DNA from: Egibacteraceae bacterium
GTDB lineage: Bacteria > Actinomycetota > Nitriliruptoria > Euzebyales > Egibacteraceae
Length of the DNA: 55,491 nucleotides
Direction: 5' to 3'
Assembly (NCBI GenBank): GCA_030446775.1
Contig: JAUJMQ010000014.1
Span: forward strand, 4,141 to 59,631
In this document: positions 37,777 to 47,019 of the stretch, in pieces
Numbering within the stretch: position 1 is the first letter of the stretch
How the letters are laid out: each line of letters starts with the position of its first letter
The notes under the pieces: generated by a model
Told to the model about the DNA's origin: nothing
The model's database searches: none
What the model saw: the letters and a program-made list of their open reading frames with translations, nothing else
Translations under genes and position numbers: made by a program

Positions 37777-39288
37777 GAGGCGCCGGCGCAGCAGCACCCA
37801 CGAGGCGCCGCCGAGCAGCGCGATCAGGACGATCAGCCCCGCGACGATGACGGGGGCGCCCGGCTCGCCGCGCAGCATCGTCCCGCGGAACAGCGCGATC
37901 CCGTAGGTCGTCGGCAACAGGTAGGCGAGGCGGTCCAGCGGCGCCACGAAGCGGTCCAGGCCGAGGATGAACCCGCTGAAGAAGATGCTCGCGAGCAGCA
38001 CGAGCATCGCGTACTGCACCGCCTGGCTGTCGGTGCGCGCCACGAGGGCGATGACGAACCCGAGGGCGATCGCGGCGAGCAGCACCCCGACCGTCGACAG
38101 CCCCAGCACCACCCACGACCCGCGCATCGGCACGCCGAGCCCGATGATCAGCAGCGCCGTCAGCAGCGCGGTCACCAGGCCGCCGAGCAGCAGGTAGGCC
38201 AGCGACTTGCCGACGAGGAGCTCACCGCCCCGCAGCGGAGCGACCCGGAACAGCTCGGTCGTGCCCAGCTCCTCCTCGCGCACGAGCGACAGGCTGATGA
38301 ACGTCACGATCATGTGCTGCACGAGGAGCACGAGCGCGGCGGGTGCGTAGAACGCCGACAGATTCGCCCGGCCCTCGGTGATGCGGCGGGCCTCGCCCTG
38401 GAACGGACTGACGATGACCTCGGGGGGCAGCCCGCCGAACTCCTCCAGCCCGGCCGCGAGGGCGTTGAGGTCCGACTCGATCGCGGCGAGGGCGGCGGCG
38501 GGCGCGGCGGTCACCTCGCCGCGCGACAGCGCGTCGACGCGGGCGGTCAGCCCCGCCACGGTCCCCAGCACCGCGGCCTGCGCGCCTGGCCGGCCGTCGC
38601 CGCCGTCGCCGTCACCGGTGATGTTCTCGACGACCGCGTCGGTGGCGCCCAACCCCAGGGCGAGCGCGCCGACGTCGCGCTGCAGCCGCGTCAGCTCCAG
38701 CTCGGCCGCTTCGGGGTCGCCGGCCCCCAGCGCCGCCTCCAAGGCGGTGAGGCTGCGTCGCGTGCTCGCGAGCCGGTCGGTGACATCCCCGGCGACGCGC
38801 TGGCCGCGCACGACGAGCCCGCGGGAGACCTCCTCGTTGATGCGGTTGGCCGCCTGCTCGGCCGACAGCTCGATCGCCTTGATCTCGATGGGGTCGACGA
38901 AGTTGTGGAACAGCGTGACGACGGCCTGCTCCCCGCTGCGGATGGTCTCGGTCGCGTCGTCGGGGAACGACACGACGACGTCGAGCTCCCCGGCGCGCAG
39001 GCGCTCCAGCGCCCGCTGCCGGTCGGAGGTGATCTCGTCGATGTCCAGGCGCCGCCGCTGGGTCTCGCGGTAGCGCTCGGCGACCTCGACGACCTGCGGA
39101 TCGGATCCGGTCACGATGACGGTGCGCACCGGCGGGTCCTCGTCGCGCAGGCCGGCGCCGAACGCGAGGAGGATGAGGAACGGCCCCAGCACGAGGGTCA
39201 GCACGAGGCGTGGCTGACGGACGATCTCGACGAGCTCCTTGCGCACGAACGAGCTGCTGCGGATCACCGTGCGGATCGCGTCACCCAT
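37765..39288 (-). CDS. ABC-2 type permease with large extracytoplasmic domain
   Basis: A 507-aa permease of the YhhJ/YbhR kind: one helix at residues ~25-48, a ~260-residue extracytoplasmic domain with coiled-coil-like segments (around 175-290), then five helices. VREEELGTTELFRVAPLRGG and the LDRFVAPLDRLAYLLPTTY region are typical. The last codons run into a 13-bp repeat array. The start overlaps the end of its ATPase gene by 8 bp. Predicted to move a hydrophobic molecule outward. Confidence 0.85.
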   Translation of the reverse strand: MGDAIRTVIRSSSFVRKELVEIVRQPRLVLTLVLGPFLILLAFGAGLRDEDPPVRTVIVTGSDPQVVEVAERYRETQRRRLDIDEITSDRQRALERLRAGELDVVVSFPDDATETIRSGEQAVVTLFHNFVDPIEIKAIELSAEQAANRINEEVSRGLVVRGQRVAGDVTDRLASTRRSLTALEAALGAGDPEAAELELTRLQRDVGALALGLGATDAVVENITGDGDGGDGRPGAQAAVLGTVAGLTARVDALSRGEVTAAPAAALAAIESDLNALAAGLEEFGGLPPEVIVSPFQGEARRITEGRANLSAFYAPAALVLLVQHMIVTFISLSLVREEELGTTELFRVAPLRGGELLVGKSLAYLLLGGLVTALLTALLIIGLGVPMRGSWVVLGLSTVGVLLAAIALGFVIALVARTDSQAVQYAMLVLLASIFFSGFILGLDRFVAPLDRLAYLLPTTYGIALFRGTMLRGEPGAPVIVAGLIVLIALLGGASWVLLRRRLGSQ

Positions 39289-40264
39289 CGGTGCGCCACC
39301 GTTCGAGCACCGCGACGAAGACGTCGTCGAAGGAGGGCACGTGCTGGCGGACCGCCTCGACGGCGAGCCCCTCGCTGTCGGCCCACTGCCGCGCGGCGGT
39401 CATGCCCGCCTCCGCTGCGGTCACCAGCAGGCGCAGCGTGTGCGCGTCGACCTCCAGCTGCTCGACATCGAGCACCGGCTCCCGCCGCCGCAGCCGCTGG
39501 AGGGCGCCCGGGTCGACGGGGTCGGTGACGACGACATCGACGAGCTCGCCGCCGAACGCGGTGCGCCGCAGCCCGTCGGGGGTGTCAGCGGCGACGAGCT
39601 GGCCCTCGGCGAGCACGGCGACCACGTCGCAGTAGGCGGCCTCGCCGACGTACTGGGTGGTGACGCACAGCGTCCGCCCGGAGCGCTTCAGCTCGGCGAA
39701 GCGTTCCCAGAACTTGCGGCGCAGCACGGGGTCGATGCCGGCGGTCGGCTCGTCGAGGAACAGCAGGTCGGGCTCGTGCAGCAAGGTGGCGGCGAGCGCC
39801 ACCCGCCGCTGCATCCCGCCGGAGGAGTCGCGCAGCAGCTTGCGACGGTGCTCGGTGAGGTCGACAAAGCTCAGCGCGTCGCGCAGCCGGGACCGGCGGT
39901 GCCGCAGCGCGACCCCGTAGATCGACGCGACGAACTTGAGGTTCTCCGCGATCGACAGGTTGGGGTACAGGGCGTTGAGCTGCGGCATGTACCCCAGGCG
40001 GGCCCGCTCGCGCGGCCCGAATTCGGCGGGCGGCTGCCCGAAGACGGTCACCTTCCCGCTCGTCGGGCGCTGCGCCCCGGTCATCATCCGCACCGTCGTC
40101 GTCTTGCCCGACCCGCTCGGTCCCACGAGGCCCACGATCGAGCCGCGGGTGATGTCGAGGTCGAGGCCGTCGACCGCCCGCTGCTCGCCGTAGACCTTCG
40201 TCAGCTCGCTCGCGTGGACCACCGGCCCGTCGGTCGGCGGCCGCTCGTCGGCGCGATTCGTCAC
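39281..40264 (-). CDS. ABC transporter ATP-binding protein
   Basis: A 327-aa ATPase with Walker A GPSGSGKT, signature DSSGGMQRRVALAATLL and Walker B LLFLDEPTAGIDP. A C-terminal extension of ~100 residues (VDVVVTDPVDPGALQRL to SFDDVFVAVLERW) follows. It is the partner of the 507-aa permease. GTG at 40264 is the first reasonable start, with no strong ribosome site. Divergent from the MerR-TOBE gene, with 76 bp between them. Confidence 0.87.
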   Translation of the reverse strand: MTNRADERPPTDGPVVHASELTKVYGEQRAVDGLDLDITRGSIVGLVGPSGSGKTTTVRMMTGAQRPTSGKVTVFGQPPAEFGPRERARLGYMPQLNALYPNLSIAENLKFVASIYGVALRHRRSRLRDALSFVDLTEHRRKLLRDSSGGMQRRVALAATLLHEPDLLFLDEPTAGIDPVLRRKFWERFAELKRSGRTLCVTTQYVGEAAYCDVVAVLAEGQLVAADTPDGLRRTAFGGELVDVVVTDPVDPGALQRLRRREPVLDVEQLEVDAHTLRLLVTAAEAGMTAARQWADSEGLAVEAVRQHVPSFDDVFVAVLERWRTDG

Positions 40265-40328
40265 CGCTAGGGGTCTGCCCCGTCCTGTGCCGTTCAACCG
40301 TCCTCCGCGTTGCGCCTTGATTCCTCGG

Positions 40329-40334
40329 TACAAT
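40329..40334 (+). promoter_or_regulatory. -10 box of the molybdate operon, probably leaderless
   Basis: TACAAT lies 6 nt before the ATG at 40341 and stands out in this GC-rich DNA. No ribosome site separates them, so transcription likely starts at or next to the ATG. Confidence 0.55.
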
Positions 40335-40340
40335 ATCGCG

Positions 40341-40742
40341 ATGAGCGAGGAGTACCTGCGTATCGGACAGGCGGCCGCGCTCCTCGGTGTGAGCGTGGAC
40401 ACCCTACGGCGCTGGGAGACCGAGGGGCGGCTGCCCACCGGTCGCAGCGCGGGCGGCCAGCGGCTCGTCGCGCTCGCCGACGTGCGCCGGCTGCTCGACG
40501 AGCGCCGCCGGCCGCCGGCGCCCATCGCGGCGACGTCGGCGCGCAACGCCTTCGACGGTGTCGTCACCAACGTCGTCCGCGGGGCCGCCGCGGCGACGGT
40601 GGAGGTCCAGGCGGGCCCGTTCCGGCTGCTCGCGCTCGTCACGGCCGAGAGCGTCGACGAGCTCGACCTGCGCCCCGGCGTCGCGGTCGTCGCGTCCGTG
40701 AAGGCGACCAACGTCGTCATCGGGCTGCCGGAAGCGCGATGA
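40341..40742 (+). CDS. MerR-type HTH regulator with TOBE (molybdate-binding) domain
   Basis: A 133-aa regulator. Residues 5-55 are a MerR/excisionase-type helix-turn-helix (LRIGQAAALLGVSVDTLRRW) and residues ~66-130 a single TOBE/Mop domain (SARNAFDGVVTNVVRG to VKATNVVIGLPE) that binds molybdate. This resembles the short Mop-containing regulators of actinobacterial mod operons. The start is leaderless from the -10 box at 40329. The stop overlaps the modA ATG (ATGA), so the sensor and importer are co-expressed, most simply as feedback on molybdate supply. Confidence 0.88.
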   Translation: MSEEYLRIGQAAALLGVSVDTLRRWETEGRLPTGRSAGGQRLVALADVRRLLDERRRPPAPIAATSARNAFDGVVTNVVRGAAAATVEVQAGPFRLLALVTAESVDELDLRPGVAVVASVKATNVVIGLPEAR

Positions 40743-41539
40743 GGGCAGCGCGCCGCGGGGCGACCGGTCTGGTGGTGGCGGCGGTCATCGCGCTCGCGGC
40801 GGCCGGCTGCGGGCAGGCACGCGGGTCGGGCGCGCAGACCGCCGCCGGCGCCGCCCCCCGACGCCTGTCGGTGCTGGCCGCATCGTCGCTGGACGAGCCC
40901 TTCCGCGCCGCCGCCGCCGCGTTCACCGACGCGCATCCGGGCGTCGCGGTGGACGTGTCGCCGGCGGGGTCCCAGACGCTCGTCACGCAGCTCGCCGCCG
41001 GCGCCCCGGCCGACGTCCTGGCCACCGCCGACACCGAATCGATGCGCGCCGCCCGGGACCAGGGGCTGGTCGCACCGCCGCGGATCGTCGCCACGAACAC
41101 CCTCGTCGTGGTCACCCCCGCCGCCGACCCGGCCGGCGTCGGCGCGCCCAGCGACCTCGCGCGCCCGGGCGTACGCCTCGTGATCGCGGCCCCGGAGGTC
41201 CCAGCCGGCCGCTACGCCCGCGCGGCGCTGGAGCGGCTGGGGATCGCCGACGCCGCGGCCGCCAACGTCGTCAGCGAGGAACAGGACGTGCGCGGGGTGC
41301 TGGGCAAGGTCGTCGCGGGCGAGGCCGACGCCGGGATCGTCTACGCCACCGACGTCACCGAGCGGGTCGCCGACCAGGTCCGGGTGGTGGACCTGCACAC
41401 CCCCGAGATCGTCGCCAGCTACCCCGTCGCGGTGACCCGGTCCAGCGCCTCGCCGGATCTCGCCGCGGCGTTCGTGGCGTTCCTGCTCGACGGGCGCGGC
41501 GCCGAGCTGCTCGCCGACGCCGGCTTCGGACCGCCGTGA
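40739..41539 (+). CDS. modA: Molybdate ABC transporter substrate-binding lipoprotein
   Basis: A 266-aa periplasmic-type binding protein anchored as a lipoprotein: signal peptide with lipobox AAAGC (Cys24). The ligand loop LAASSLDEPFRAAAAAF is the usual ModA start of the mature domain. AGSQTLVTQLAAGAPADV and GEADAGIVYATDV are further family blocks. Captures molybdate or tungstate outside the cell. ATG overlaps the regulator stop, and its own stop overlaps the modB GTG. Confidence 0.92.
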   Translation: MRAARRGATGLVVAAVIALAAAGCGQARGSGAQTAAGAAPRRLSVLAASSLDEPFRAAAAAFTDAHPGVAVDVSPAGSQTLVTQLAAGAPADVLATADTESMRAARDQGLVAPPRIVATNTLVVVTPAADPAGVGAPSDLARPGVRLVIAAPEVPAGRYARAALERLGIADAAAANVVSEEQDVRGVLGKVVAGEADAGIVYATDVTERVADQVRVVDLHTPEIVASYPVAVTRSSASPDLAAAFVAFLLDGRGAELLADAGFGPP

Positions 41540-42327
41540 CCGGCCGGGGCCTGTCCACCGGCCGGCTGCTGGCCGGACTCGCCGCGCTCGGGGTCGCGCT
41601 GTGCCTGGTGCCGCTCGTCGCCCTCGTCGCGCGCACACCCTGGGTCGCGCTGCCAGGTCTCGTGCGCGACACGGGCGCCGCCACGGCGCTGCGCCTGTCG
41701 CTGGTCACCTCGACTGCCGCGGTCGCGGCGTCGCTGGCGGTCGGCCTTCCGCTGGCCTGGGTGCTGGCCCGGGTGGAGTTCCCCGGACGCTCGCTGCTGC
41801 GGTCGCTGGTGCTCCTGCCGATGGTCCTGCCGCCCGTCGTCGCGGGCGTCGGGCTGCTCGCCGCCTTCGGGCGGACCGGCCTGCTCGGCGGGCCGCTGGC
41901 CGCGGTCGGCGTCAGCCTGCCGTTCACCGCGGCGGGCACGACGCTGGCGCAGGCGTTCGTCGCCGCCCCCTTCCTGGTGCTCGCGCTGGAGGCGGGGTTC
42001 GCGTCGGTCGACCGGCGGCTGGAGGACGCCGCGCAGACGCTCGGCGCGAGCCGCTGGACGGTCTGGCGCACGGTGATCCTGCCGGCCGTGCGGCCCGCGC
42101 TTCTCGCCGGCGTCGCCCTGTGCTGGGCGCGGGCGCTCGGCGAGTTCGGCGCCACCGTCACGTTCGCGGGCAGCCTGCGGGGGCGCACCGAGACGCTGCC
42201 GCTGGCCGTCTACCGCCAGCTGCAGGTCGACCCGTCGGGCGCCGTCGCCCTGTCGGTGCTGTTGCTGGCGGTCAGCCTCGCGCTCATCGTGGGGCTGCGC
42301 GCCCGCCTGGCGGTCCCGACGCGGTGA
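41536..42327 (+). CDS. modB: Molybdate ABC transporter permease
   Basis: A 263-aa permease with five to six helices. The EAA-type cytoplasmic loop is seen as EDAAQTLGASRWTVWRTVILP, which docks on ModC. GEFGATVTFAGSLRGRTETLP is a conserved ModB block. GTG at 41536 overlaps the modA stop (GTGA) and its TGA overlaps the modC GTG, continuing the tightly coupled operon. Confidence 0.92.
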   Translation: MTGRGLSTGRLLAGLAALGVALCLVPLVALVARTPWVALPGLVRDTGAATALRLSLVTSTAAVAASLAVGLPLAWVLARVEFPGRSLLRSLVLLPMVLPPVVAGVGLLAAFGRTGLLGGPLAAVGVSLPFTAAGTTLAQAFVAAPFLVLALEAGFASVDRRLEDAAQTLGASRWTVWRTVILPAVRPALLAGVALCWARALGEFGATVTFAGSLRGRTETLPLAVYRQLQVDPSGAVALSVLLLAVSLALIVGLRARLAVPTR

Positions 42328-43406
42328 GCGGCGCGGGGCTGCACGCCGAGGCCCGTGCGCACGCCGGCGACTTCGAGCTCGACGCCGCGCTGGCCGCCGC
42401 CGCCGGCCGGACCGTCGCGCTGCTGGGTCCCAACGGGGCCGGCAAGTCCACGCTGCTGGGTGCGGTGTGCGGCCTGCTGGCGCTGGACGGCGGCCGCGTC
42501 GTGCTGGACGGCGAGGTCCTGGAGGACCCGGCCGCGGGCGTGCGCGTCCCGGTGGCGCGCCGCGGCATCGGCGTCGTGTTCCAGAACCTGCGGCTGTTCC
42601 CGGCGCTCGACGTCGCCGGCAACGTCGCCTACGGCCTGCGCGCGCGCGGCGTGCCGCGCCGGGAGGCGCGGGGCCGGGCGGCCGCCGCCCTCGAGGCGCT
42701 CGGCGTGCGCGACCTGCTCGACCGGAGGGTCGGGGCGCTGTCGGGGGGAGAGGCGCAGCGTGTCGCGCTCGCCCGGGCGCTGGCGCCGCGGCCGCGGCTG
42801 CTGCTGCTCGACGAGCCCCTGTCCGCGCTCGACGTGGCCAGCCGCGGCGAGATCCGCGGGCTGCTGCGACGCGTGCTGCCCACCTTCCCCGGCCCCCGCG
42901 TCATCGTGACCCACGAACCCGTCGAGGCGCTGGCGCTCGCAGACGCGATGGTCGTCGTCGAGGACGGGCGGGTGGTGCAGACCGGTGCCCCCGACGAGAT
43001 CCGCCGTGCGCCGCGGTCGCCGTTCATCGCAGCGCTCGTCGGCGTCAACGTGCTGCGCGGACGGCTGCGCCTGGCCGCCGGCCGAGCGGTCGTGTCCGGC
43101 GCAGAGGGGGAGCTGGAGGTGCTCGCCGGCGACCTCGCCCACGGCACCGCCGTCCTGGTGACCTACCCGCCGTCGGCGGTGACGCTGCACCTGGCGACAC
43201 CCGCCGGCTCGGCGCGCAACGTGCTGCCCGCCACCGTCGTCGACGTCGAGCTGCACGGCGAGCGGGCCCGGGTCCGCCTCGCCGGCCGCCCTGACCTCGT
43301 CGCCGAGATCACCGCCGCATCGGCGGCCGCGTTGCGCCTGGCTCCCGGGGAGCGGGTGTGGGCCGGCGTGAAGGCCACCGAGCTGCGCGTCGAGCCGCTG
43401 TCGTAG
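42324..43406 (+). CDS. modC: Molybdate ABC transporter ATP-binding protein
   Basis: A 360-aa ATPase with Walker A GPNGAGKS, signature LSGGEAQRVALARAL and Walker B LLLLDEPLSALD. Residues ~230-360 form a regulatory TOBE-type domain (ARNVLPATVVDVELHG, WAGVKATELRVEPLS) that can bind molybdate and inhibit transport. Last gene of the regulator-modABC operon; a strong hairpin follows at 43415. Confidence 0.92.
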   Translation: MSGAGLHAEARAHAGDFELDAALAAAAGRTVALLGPNGAGKSTLLGAVCGLLALDGGRVVLDGEVLEDPAAGVRVPVARRGIGVVFQNLRLFPALDVAGNVAYGLRARGVPRREARGRAAAALEALGVRDLLDRRVGALSGGEAQRVALARALAPRPRLLLLDEPLSALDVASRGEIRGLLRRVLPTFPGPRVIVTHEPVEALALADAMVVVEDGRVVQTGAPDEIRRAPRSPFIAALVGVNVLRGRLRLAAGRAVVSGAEGELEVLAGDLAHGTAVLVTYPPSAVTLHLATPAGSARNVLPATVVDVELHGERARVRLAGRPDLVAEITAASAAALRLAPGERVWAGVKATELRVEPLS

Positions 43407-43414
43407 ACCCCCGC

Positions 43415-43432
43415 CCCCCGGAGGTCCGGGGG
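43415..43432. terminator. Hairpin between convergent modC and carboxylase genes
   Basis: CCCCCGG-AGGT-CCGGGGG is a perfect 7-bp GC stem with a 4-nt loop, in the 34-bp gap between two convergent stops. It has no T tract but is well placed to end transcription from both sides. Confidence 0.55.
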
Positions 43433-43440
43433 AGGCCGGG

Positions 43441-45249
43441 TCAGGCGTCGTCGTCGTTGTCGCCGTAGCGGGGGTCGCGCGAGGCGCCGTCGTCCGACCC
43501 GGACGACGAGATCGTGGCGAGCGCGTCGCCGGAGTTCACGACCTGCCCGGCGTCGACGTGCAACACGGTCACCACGCCGTCGCGGTGGGCGGAGATGTGG
43601 TTCTCCATCTTCATCGCCTCCAGGACGACGACGAGGTCGCCGGCCGCCACCTCGTCGCCCTCGGCGACCGCCGCCTTGACGATCGTGCCCTGCATCGGCG
43701 CGGTGAGGATCGCGGTGGCCGTTCCGGCGCCGCCGCCCCCGCGCCGGCGACCAGCGCGGGCCCGGCGACGGGCCGCAGCGGCGGGTAGCGGCTCGAACAC
43801 CGCGACGTCCAGGCGCTTGCCGCCGACCTCCACGGTCAGGTTCCGGCCCAGCGGCGGCGGGCCGTCGCCGGCCTCGGCGGGCTGCGCCGGCGCGATTGCG
43901 GACAGGTCCCACTCCCGCTCGACGGTGACCGTGGACACGCGGCCCGCAATGAAGTCGGGATGAGCGACGGCGAAGCGGTGGAAGTCGATGGTGGTCGGCA
44001 CACCCTCGACGACGAACTCGTCGAGGGCCCGGACCATCTTGCGGCGAGCCTCCTCACGGTCGGCGCCGTAGGTCACGAGCTTGGCGAGCAGCGAGTCGTA
44101 GGTGCGCGGGATCTCCCAGCCGGCCTCCGCGCCGGCGTCGACGCGCACCCCGGGACCGGAGGGGGCGCGCCACGCGGTGATGCGCCCCGGCGACGGGACG
44201 AAGCCGCGGCCGACGTCCTCGGCGTTGATGCGCGCCTCGATCGCGTGGCCGCGCAGGGACACGTCGTCCTGCGCGAACGTCAGCGCCTCGCCGGCGGCGA
44301 TGCGCAGCTGCCAGTGGACGAGATCCAGCCCGGTGACGAGCTCGGTCACCGGATGCTCGACCTGCAGGCGGGTGTTCATCTCCAGGAAGAAGAACTCGCC
44401 CTCGGAGTAGAGGAACTCACACGTCCCCGCACCCGTGTAGCCGACGGCACGCGACACCCGCACCGCCGCGTCCCCCATGGCGGCGCGGACCGCGGGGTCC
44501 AGCCCGGGCGCCGGCGCCTCCTCGATCAGCTTCTGATGCCGGCGCTGCGACGAGCAGTCGCGCTCACCGAGCCACAGGCAGGTGCCGGCGTTGTCGGCGA
44601 GGATCTGGATCTCCAGGTGCCGCGGGCGGGTGAGGTAGCGCTCGACGTAGACCTCGCTGCGGCCGAAGGCCGCCACCGCCTCGCGCTGCGCGGCCCCGAG
44701 CGCCTCGACCAGCTCGCCCTCGGAGCGGACCACCCTCAACCCGCGCCCGCCGCCGCCGTAGGCGGCCTTGATCGCGACCGGGTAGCCGGCGCCGGCGGCG
44801 AACTCGCGGACGACGTCGGGGTCGTCGGTCGGCTCCAGCGTGCCGGGCACGACCGGGCAGCCGGCATCCCGTGCCGCCTTGCGTGCCGACAGCTTGTCGC
44901 CCCTCAGCACGATCGCGTCGGCTGGCGGTCCCACCCACACCAGCCCTGCGTCCGGGATCGCGCGCGCGAAGTCGGCGTTCTCCGACAAGAAGCCGTAGCC
45001 GGGATGCACGGCGCCGGCGCCGCACGCGGCGGCGACCTCCAGCAGGCGCTCGACGTTGAGGTAGCTGTCCGCGGGAGCGGCAGCACCCAGCAGGTGCGCC
45101 TCGTCGGCGGCCCGCAGCCAGGGGGCGTCCCGGTCGGCCTCGGAGTAGACGGCCACCGGCGACAGGCCGAGCTCGCGGCACGCGCGCAGCACCCGCAGCG
45201 CGATCTCGCCGCGGTTGGCCACCACAACCCTGTCGAACCTGTCGAACAT
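43441..45249 (-). CDS. accA: Acyl-CoA (acetyl/propionyl-CoA) carboxylase biotin subunit
   Basis: A 602-aa fusion of biotin carboxylase (ATP-grasp: AAYGGGGRGLRVV, EVYVERYLTRPRHLEIQ, EMNTRLQVEHPVTE) with a C-terminal biotin carrier domain whose EAMKMENHI carries the biotin lysine Lys547. Carboxylates biotin for transfer by the beta subunit. A 20-residue acidic tail ends in DNDDDA. ATG 45249 has GGAGG 6 nt upstream. Its expected partners accB and accE lie at 51.2-53.2 kb on the same strand, separated from it by a 6-kb block between inverted repeats. No other biotin subunit is seen. Confidence 0.92.
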   Translation of the reverse strand: MFDRFDRVVVANRGEIALRVLRACRELGLSPVAVYSEADRDAPWLRAADEAHLLGAAAPADSYLNVERLLEVAAACGAGAVHPGYGFLSENADFARAIPDAGLVWVGPPADAIVLRGDKLSARKAARDAGCPVVPGTLEPTDDPDVVREFAAGAGYPVAIKAAYGGGGRGLRVVRSEGELVEALGAAQREAVAAFGRSEVYVERYLTRPRHLEIQILADNAGTCLWLGERDCSSQRRHQKLIEEAPAPGLDPAVRAAMGDAAVRVSRAVGYTGAGTCEFLYSEGEFFFLEMNTRLQVEHPVTELVTGLDLVHWQLRIAAGEALTFAQDDVSLRGHAIEARINAEDVGRGFVPSPGRITAWRAPSGPGVRVDAGAEAGWEIPRTYDSLLAKLVTYGADREEARRKMVRALDEFVVEGVPTTIDFHRFAVAHPDFIAGRVSTVTVEREWDLSAIAPAQPAEAGDGPPPLGRNLTVEVGGKRLDVAVFEPLPAAAARRRARAGRRRGGGGAGTATAILTAPMQGTIVKAAVAEGDEVAAGDLVVVLEAMKMENHISAHRDGVVTVLHVDAGQVVNSGDALATISSSGSDDGASRDPRYGDNDDDA

Positions 45250-45298
45250 CGCTGCCTCCGACACCCCCACCGCCTGCCCCGAGCCGGGCCGCTGCATG

Positions 45299-45359
45299 CT
45301 AGGGCCTGTCTCCGGAAGGGAGACGTTGGACAGAAGCCGCCCGGCGTCTGAGGTGCGTG
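45299..45359 (+). repeat. Left copy of a 61-bp inverted repeat
   Basis: Begins CTAGGGCCTGTCTCC, includes the hairpin GTCTCC-GGAAG-GGAGAC and ends AGGTGCGTG. The reverse complement of 51295-51355 matches at 55 of 61 positions without gaps. It lies 50 bp upstream of the biotin-subunit start. The outer end is the palindrome CTAG. Confidence 0.85.
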
Positions 45360-45536
45360 CTGGTGCCACCCGCCGCGCGGCCCCGGGGCACCATCCGACC
45401 GTTGCGGTGGCGGGCAGGCGTGGCGAGAATGGCCCTCGTGAAGATCTTCACAAGAGATCGTGCACCGGTTCGGGGCCAAGGTCCCCGGGCCGCGAGTAGC
45501 AGCGAGGAACGTTCGAGGTCACCAAGGAGTGCACGG

Positions 45537-45959
45537 ATGGCGCGGTTGAAGGTGCTCGTGCTCGGCGTCGTGGCGGTCCTGGCGCTGACCGCGTGCTCGC
45601 GGCAGGCTCCGGAGGTCGAGGCCAACGCCCAGGTCCCCGCCGACCAGCGAACCGAGGCCGCCGCCGCCGGAGCGACCGAGGGCGGAGGCGACAGCGGCGC
45701 CACCTGGGTCGCCGTCGACATCGACTTCGCGTCCGCCCCCGAGGAGCTTCCGGCGGGGCCGGTCGAGATCACGATCGACAACCAGGGTTCGGCGCAGCAC
45801 AACGTCACGATCCCCGACGTCCAGGCGGAGCCGATCGTCGAGGCCGCGGGCGGTGAGACCGTGAGCGACACCGTCGAGATGGAGCCCGGGACCTACGAGT
45901 ACTTCTGCAGCGTCCCGGGTCACGAGACGCTGATGAACGGCGAGGTCACCGTCGGCTAG
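45537..45959 (+). CDS. Cupredoxin-domain lipoprotein
   Basis: A 140-aa secreted blue-copper protein. The signal peptide has a lipobox ending in LTAC (Cys20), then a ~25-residue Ala/Glu/Gly-rich linker and a cupredoxin fold. Type I copper ligands are the early histidine in AQHNVTIP and the late cluster YFCSVPGHETLM (Cys-x4-His-x3/4-Met). Probably a membrane-tethered electron carrier. ATG at 45537 follows AAGGAG by 8 nt. Its stop shares CTAG with the convergent DUF3500 gene. Confidence 0.88.
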   Translation: MARLKVLVLGVVAVLALTACSRQAPEVEANAQVPADQRTEAAAAGATEGGGDSGATWVAVDIDFASAPEELPAGPVEITIDNQGSAQHNVTIPDVQAEPIVEAAGGETVSDTVEMEPGTYEYFCSVPGHETLMNGEVTVG

Positions 45960-46939
45960 CGGCCCGCGTGGTGCTCGCGCAGGTGGCGGCGCAGGGGGTC
46001 GGCGCCGCCGAAGTCGCGGTCCGGGTCGCGCCACACGCTGTGCACGTGGTTCGCGCCGTTCTGGGTGTTGTCGTACTCCACCAGGATCCCCGGACCCTGG
46101 AGCCGGTAGTAGTGCGGTCCCGCCTCGGGTGAGCCCGCCCACGCGAACGCCACCTGCTCGACCGGCGGCACGGCCGCGAGCGCGGCCGGCACCCGCTCGG
46201 TGTACACCGCCACGAGGCGACCGAGCAGCTCCCGTGCTTCCTCGGCGAGGTCGGCGCCTGTCACCCCGACCGGCTCCAGGAGTGCGTCCACACGCGGCGC
46301 CGCGCGGGTGAGGATGTCGGCCGGGGCGTCGTCGGACACGACCGCCTTGCTGCGCTCGGCCGGTGACAGGGCCCGCAGCAGCGCCCGGGCGGCGTCGGTC
46401 TCGGCGGGCAGCGGGCGCACGACGGCCACGCCGCCGGAGTCGACCCGGGCCGGGTTGGCGCCGAGGAACAGCGGCGTGACAGCCACCCCGCCGCCGGCCA
46501 CGGTGACGTTGACCGAGACGTGGTGGCCCTCGACGCGCCAGCCCCACGGCCCGTCCGCCGCAGGCTCGCCGAACACCGAGAGCGCGTAGTTCAGGGCGTC
46601 GCGGTCGGGGCCGCCCCGGCGGTCACGCTCCACGATCTGGCCCAGCACATGCTCCAGCGACATGATGGTGACCACCGAGGCGTAGGCATGCGGGCGCAGC
46701 GCCGACGCGAGCAGCGCGTGCGCACCGGCCCGCTGCGCCGTGGTCAGCGCGCCGAGTGCCAGCCCCGGTCGCTGCCGGGGGACGTAGTGCCAGTCGCGGC
46801 GCACCCGCTCGTCGGCGACGTCGAACACCGCTGCACGCCGCTGGTCGTCGTCGAGGAGGGCAAGCAGGGTCGCGGCGGCGTCGGCCATGCTGGACATGGC
46901 GCGCCGGAGGTCGGGGCTGTCGTGCATCGGCTGGGGCAT
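45956..46939 (-). CDS. DUF3500 protein
   Basis: A 327-aa protein of the DUF3500 family: DWHYVPRQRPGLALGALTTA, VTIMSLEHVLGQI, the PWGWRVEGHHVSVNVTV block and the C-terminal YDNTQNGANHVHSVWRD. The family is widespread and uncharacterised; the histidine-rich blocks suggest a metal site. The first clear ATG (46939) has a weak AGGCGG upstream. No signal peptide is evident from this start. Its stop overlaps that of the cupredoxin gene. Confidence 0.85.
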   Translation of the reverse strand: MPQPMHDSPDLRRAMSSMADAAATLLALLDDDQRRAAVFDVADERVRRDWHYVPRQRPGLALGALTTAQRAGAHALLASALRPHAYASVVTIMSLEHVLGQIVERDRRGGPDRDALNYALSVFGEPAADGPWGWRVEGHHVSVNVTVAGGGVAVTPLFLGANPARVDSGGVAVVRPLPAETDAARALLRALSPAERSKAVVSDDAPADILTRAAPRVDALLEPVGVTGADLAEEARELLGRLVAVYTERVPAALAAVPPVEQVAFAWAGSPEAGPHYYRLQGPGILVEYDNTQNGANHVHSVWRDPDRDFGGADPLRRHLREHHAGR

Positions 46940-47019
46940 GCGCCGCCTTGTCGCTCGCTCGGTGTGACACCCTCGCACGCCACCCCGCCGGCCGACGACG
47001 ACCCCTCGGACGGTGACGG

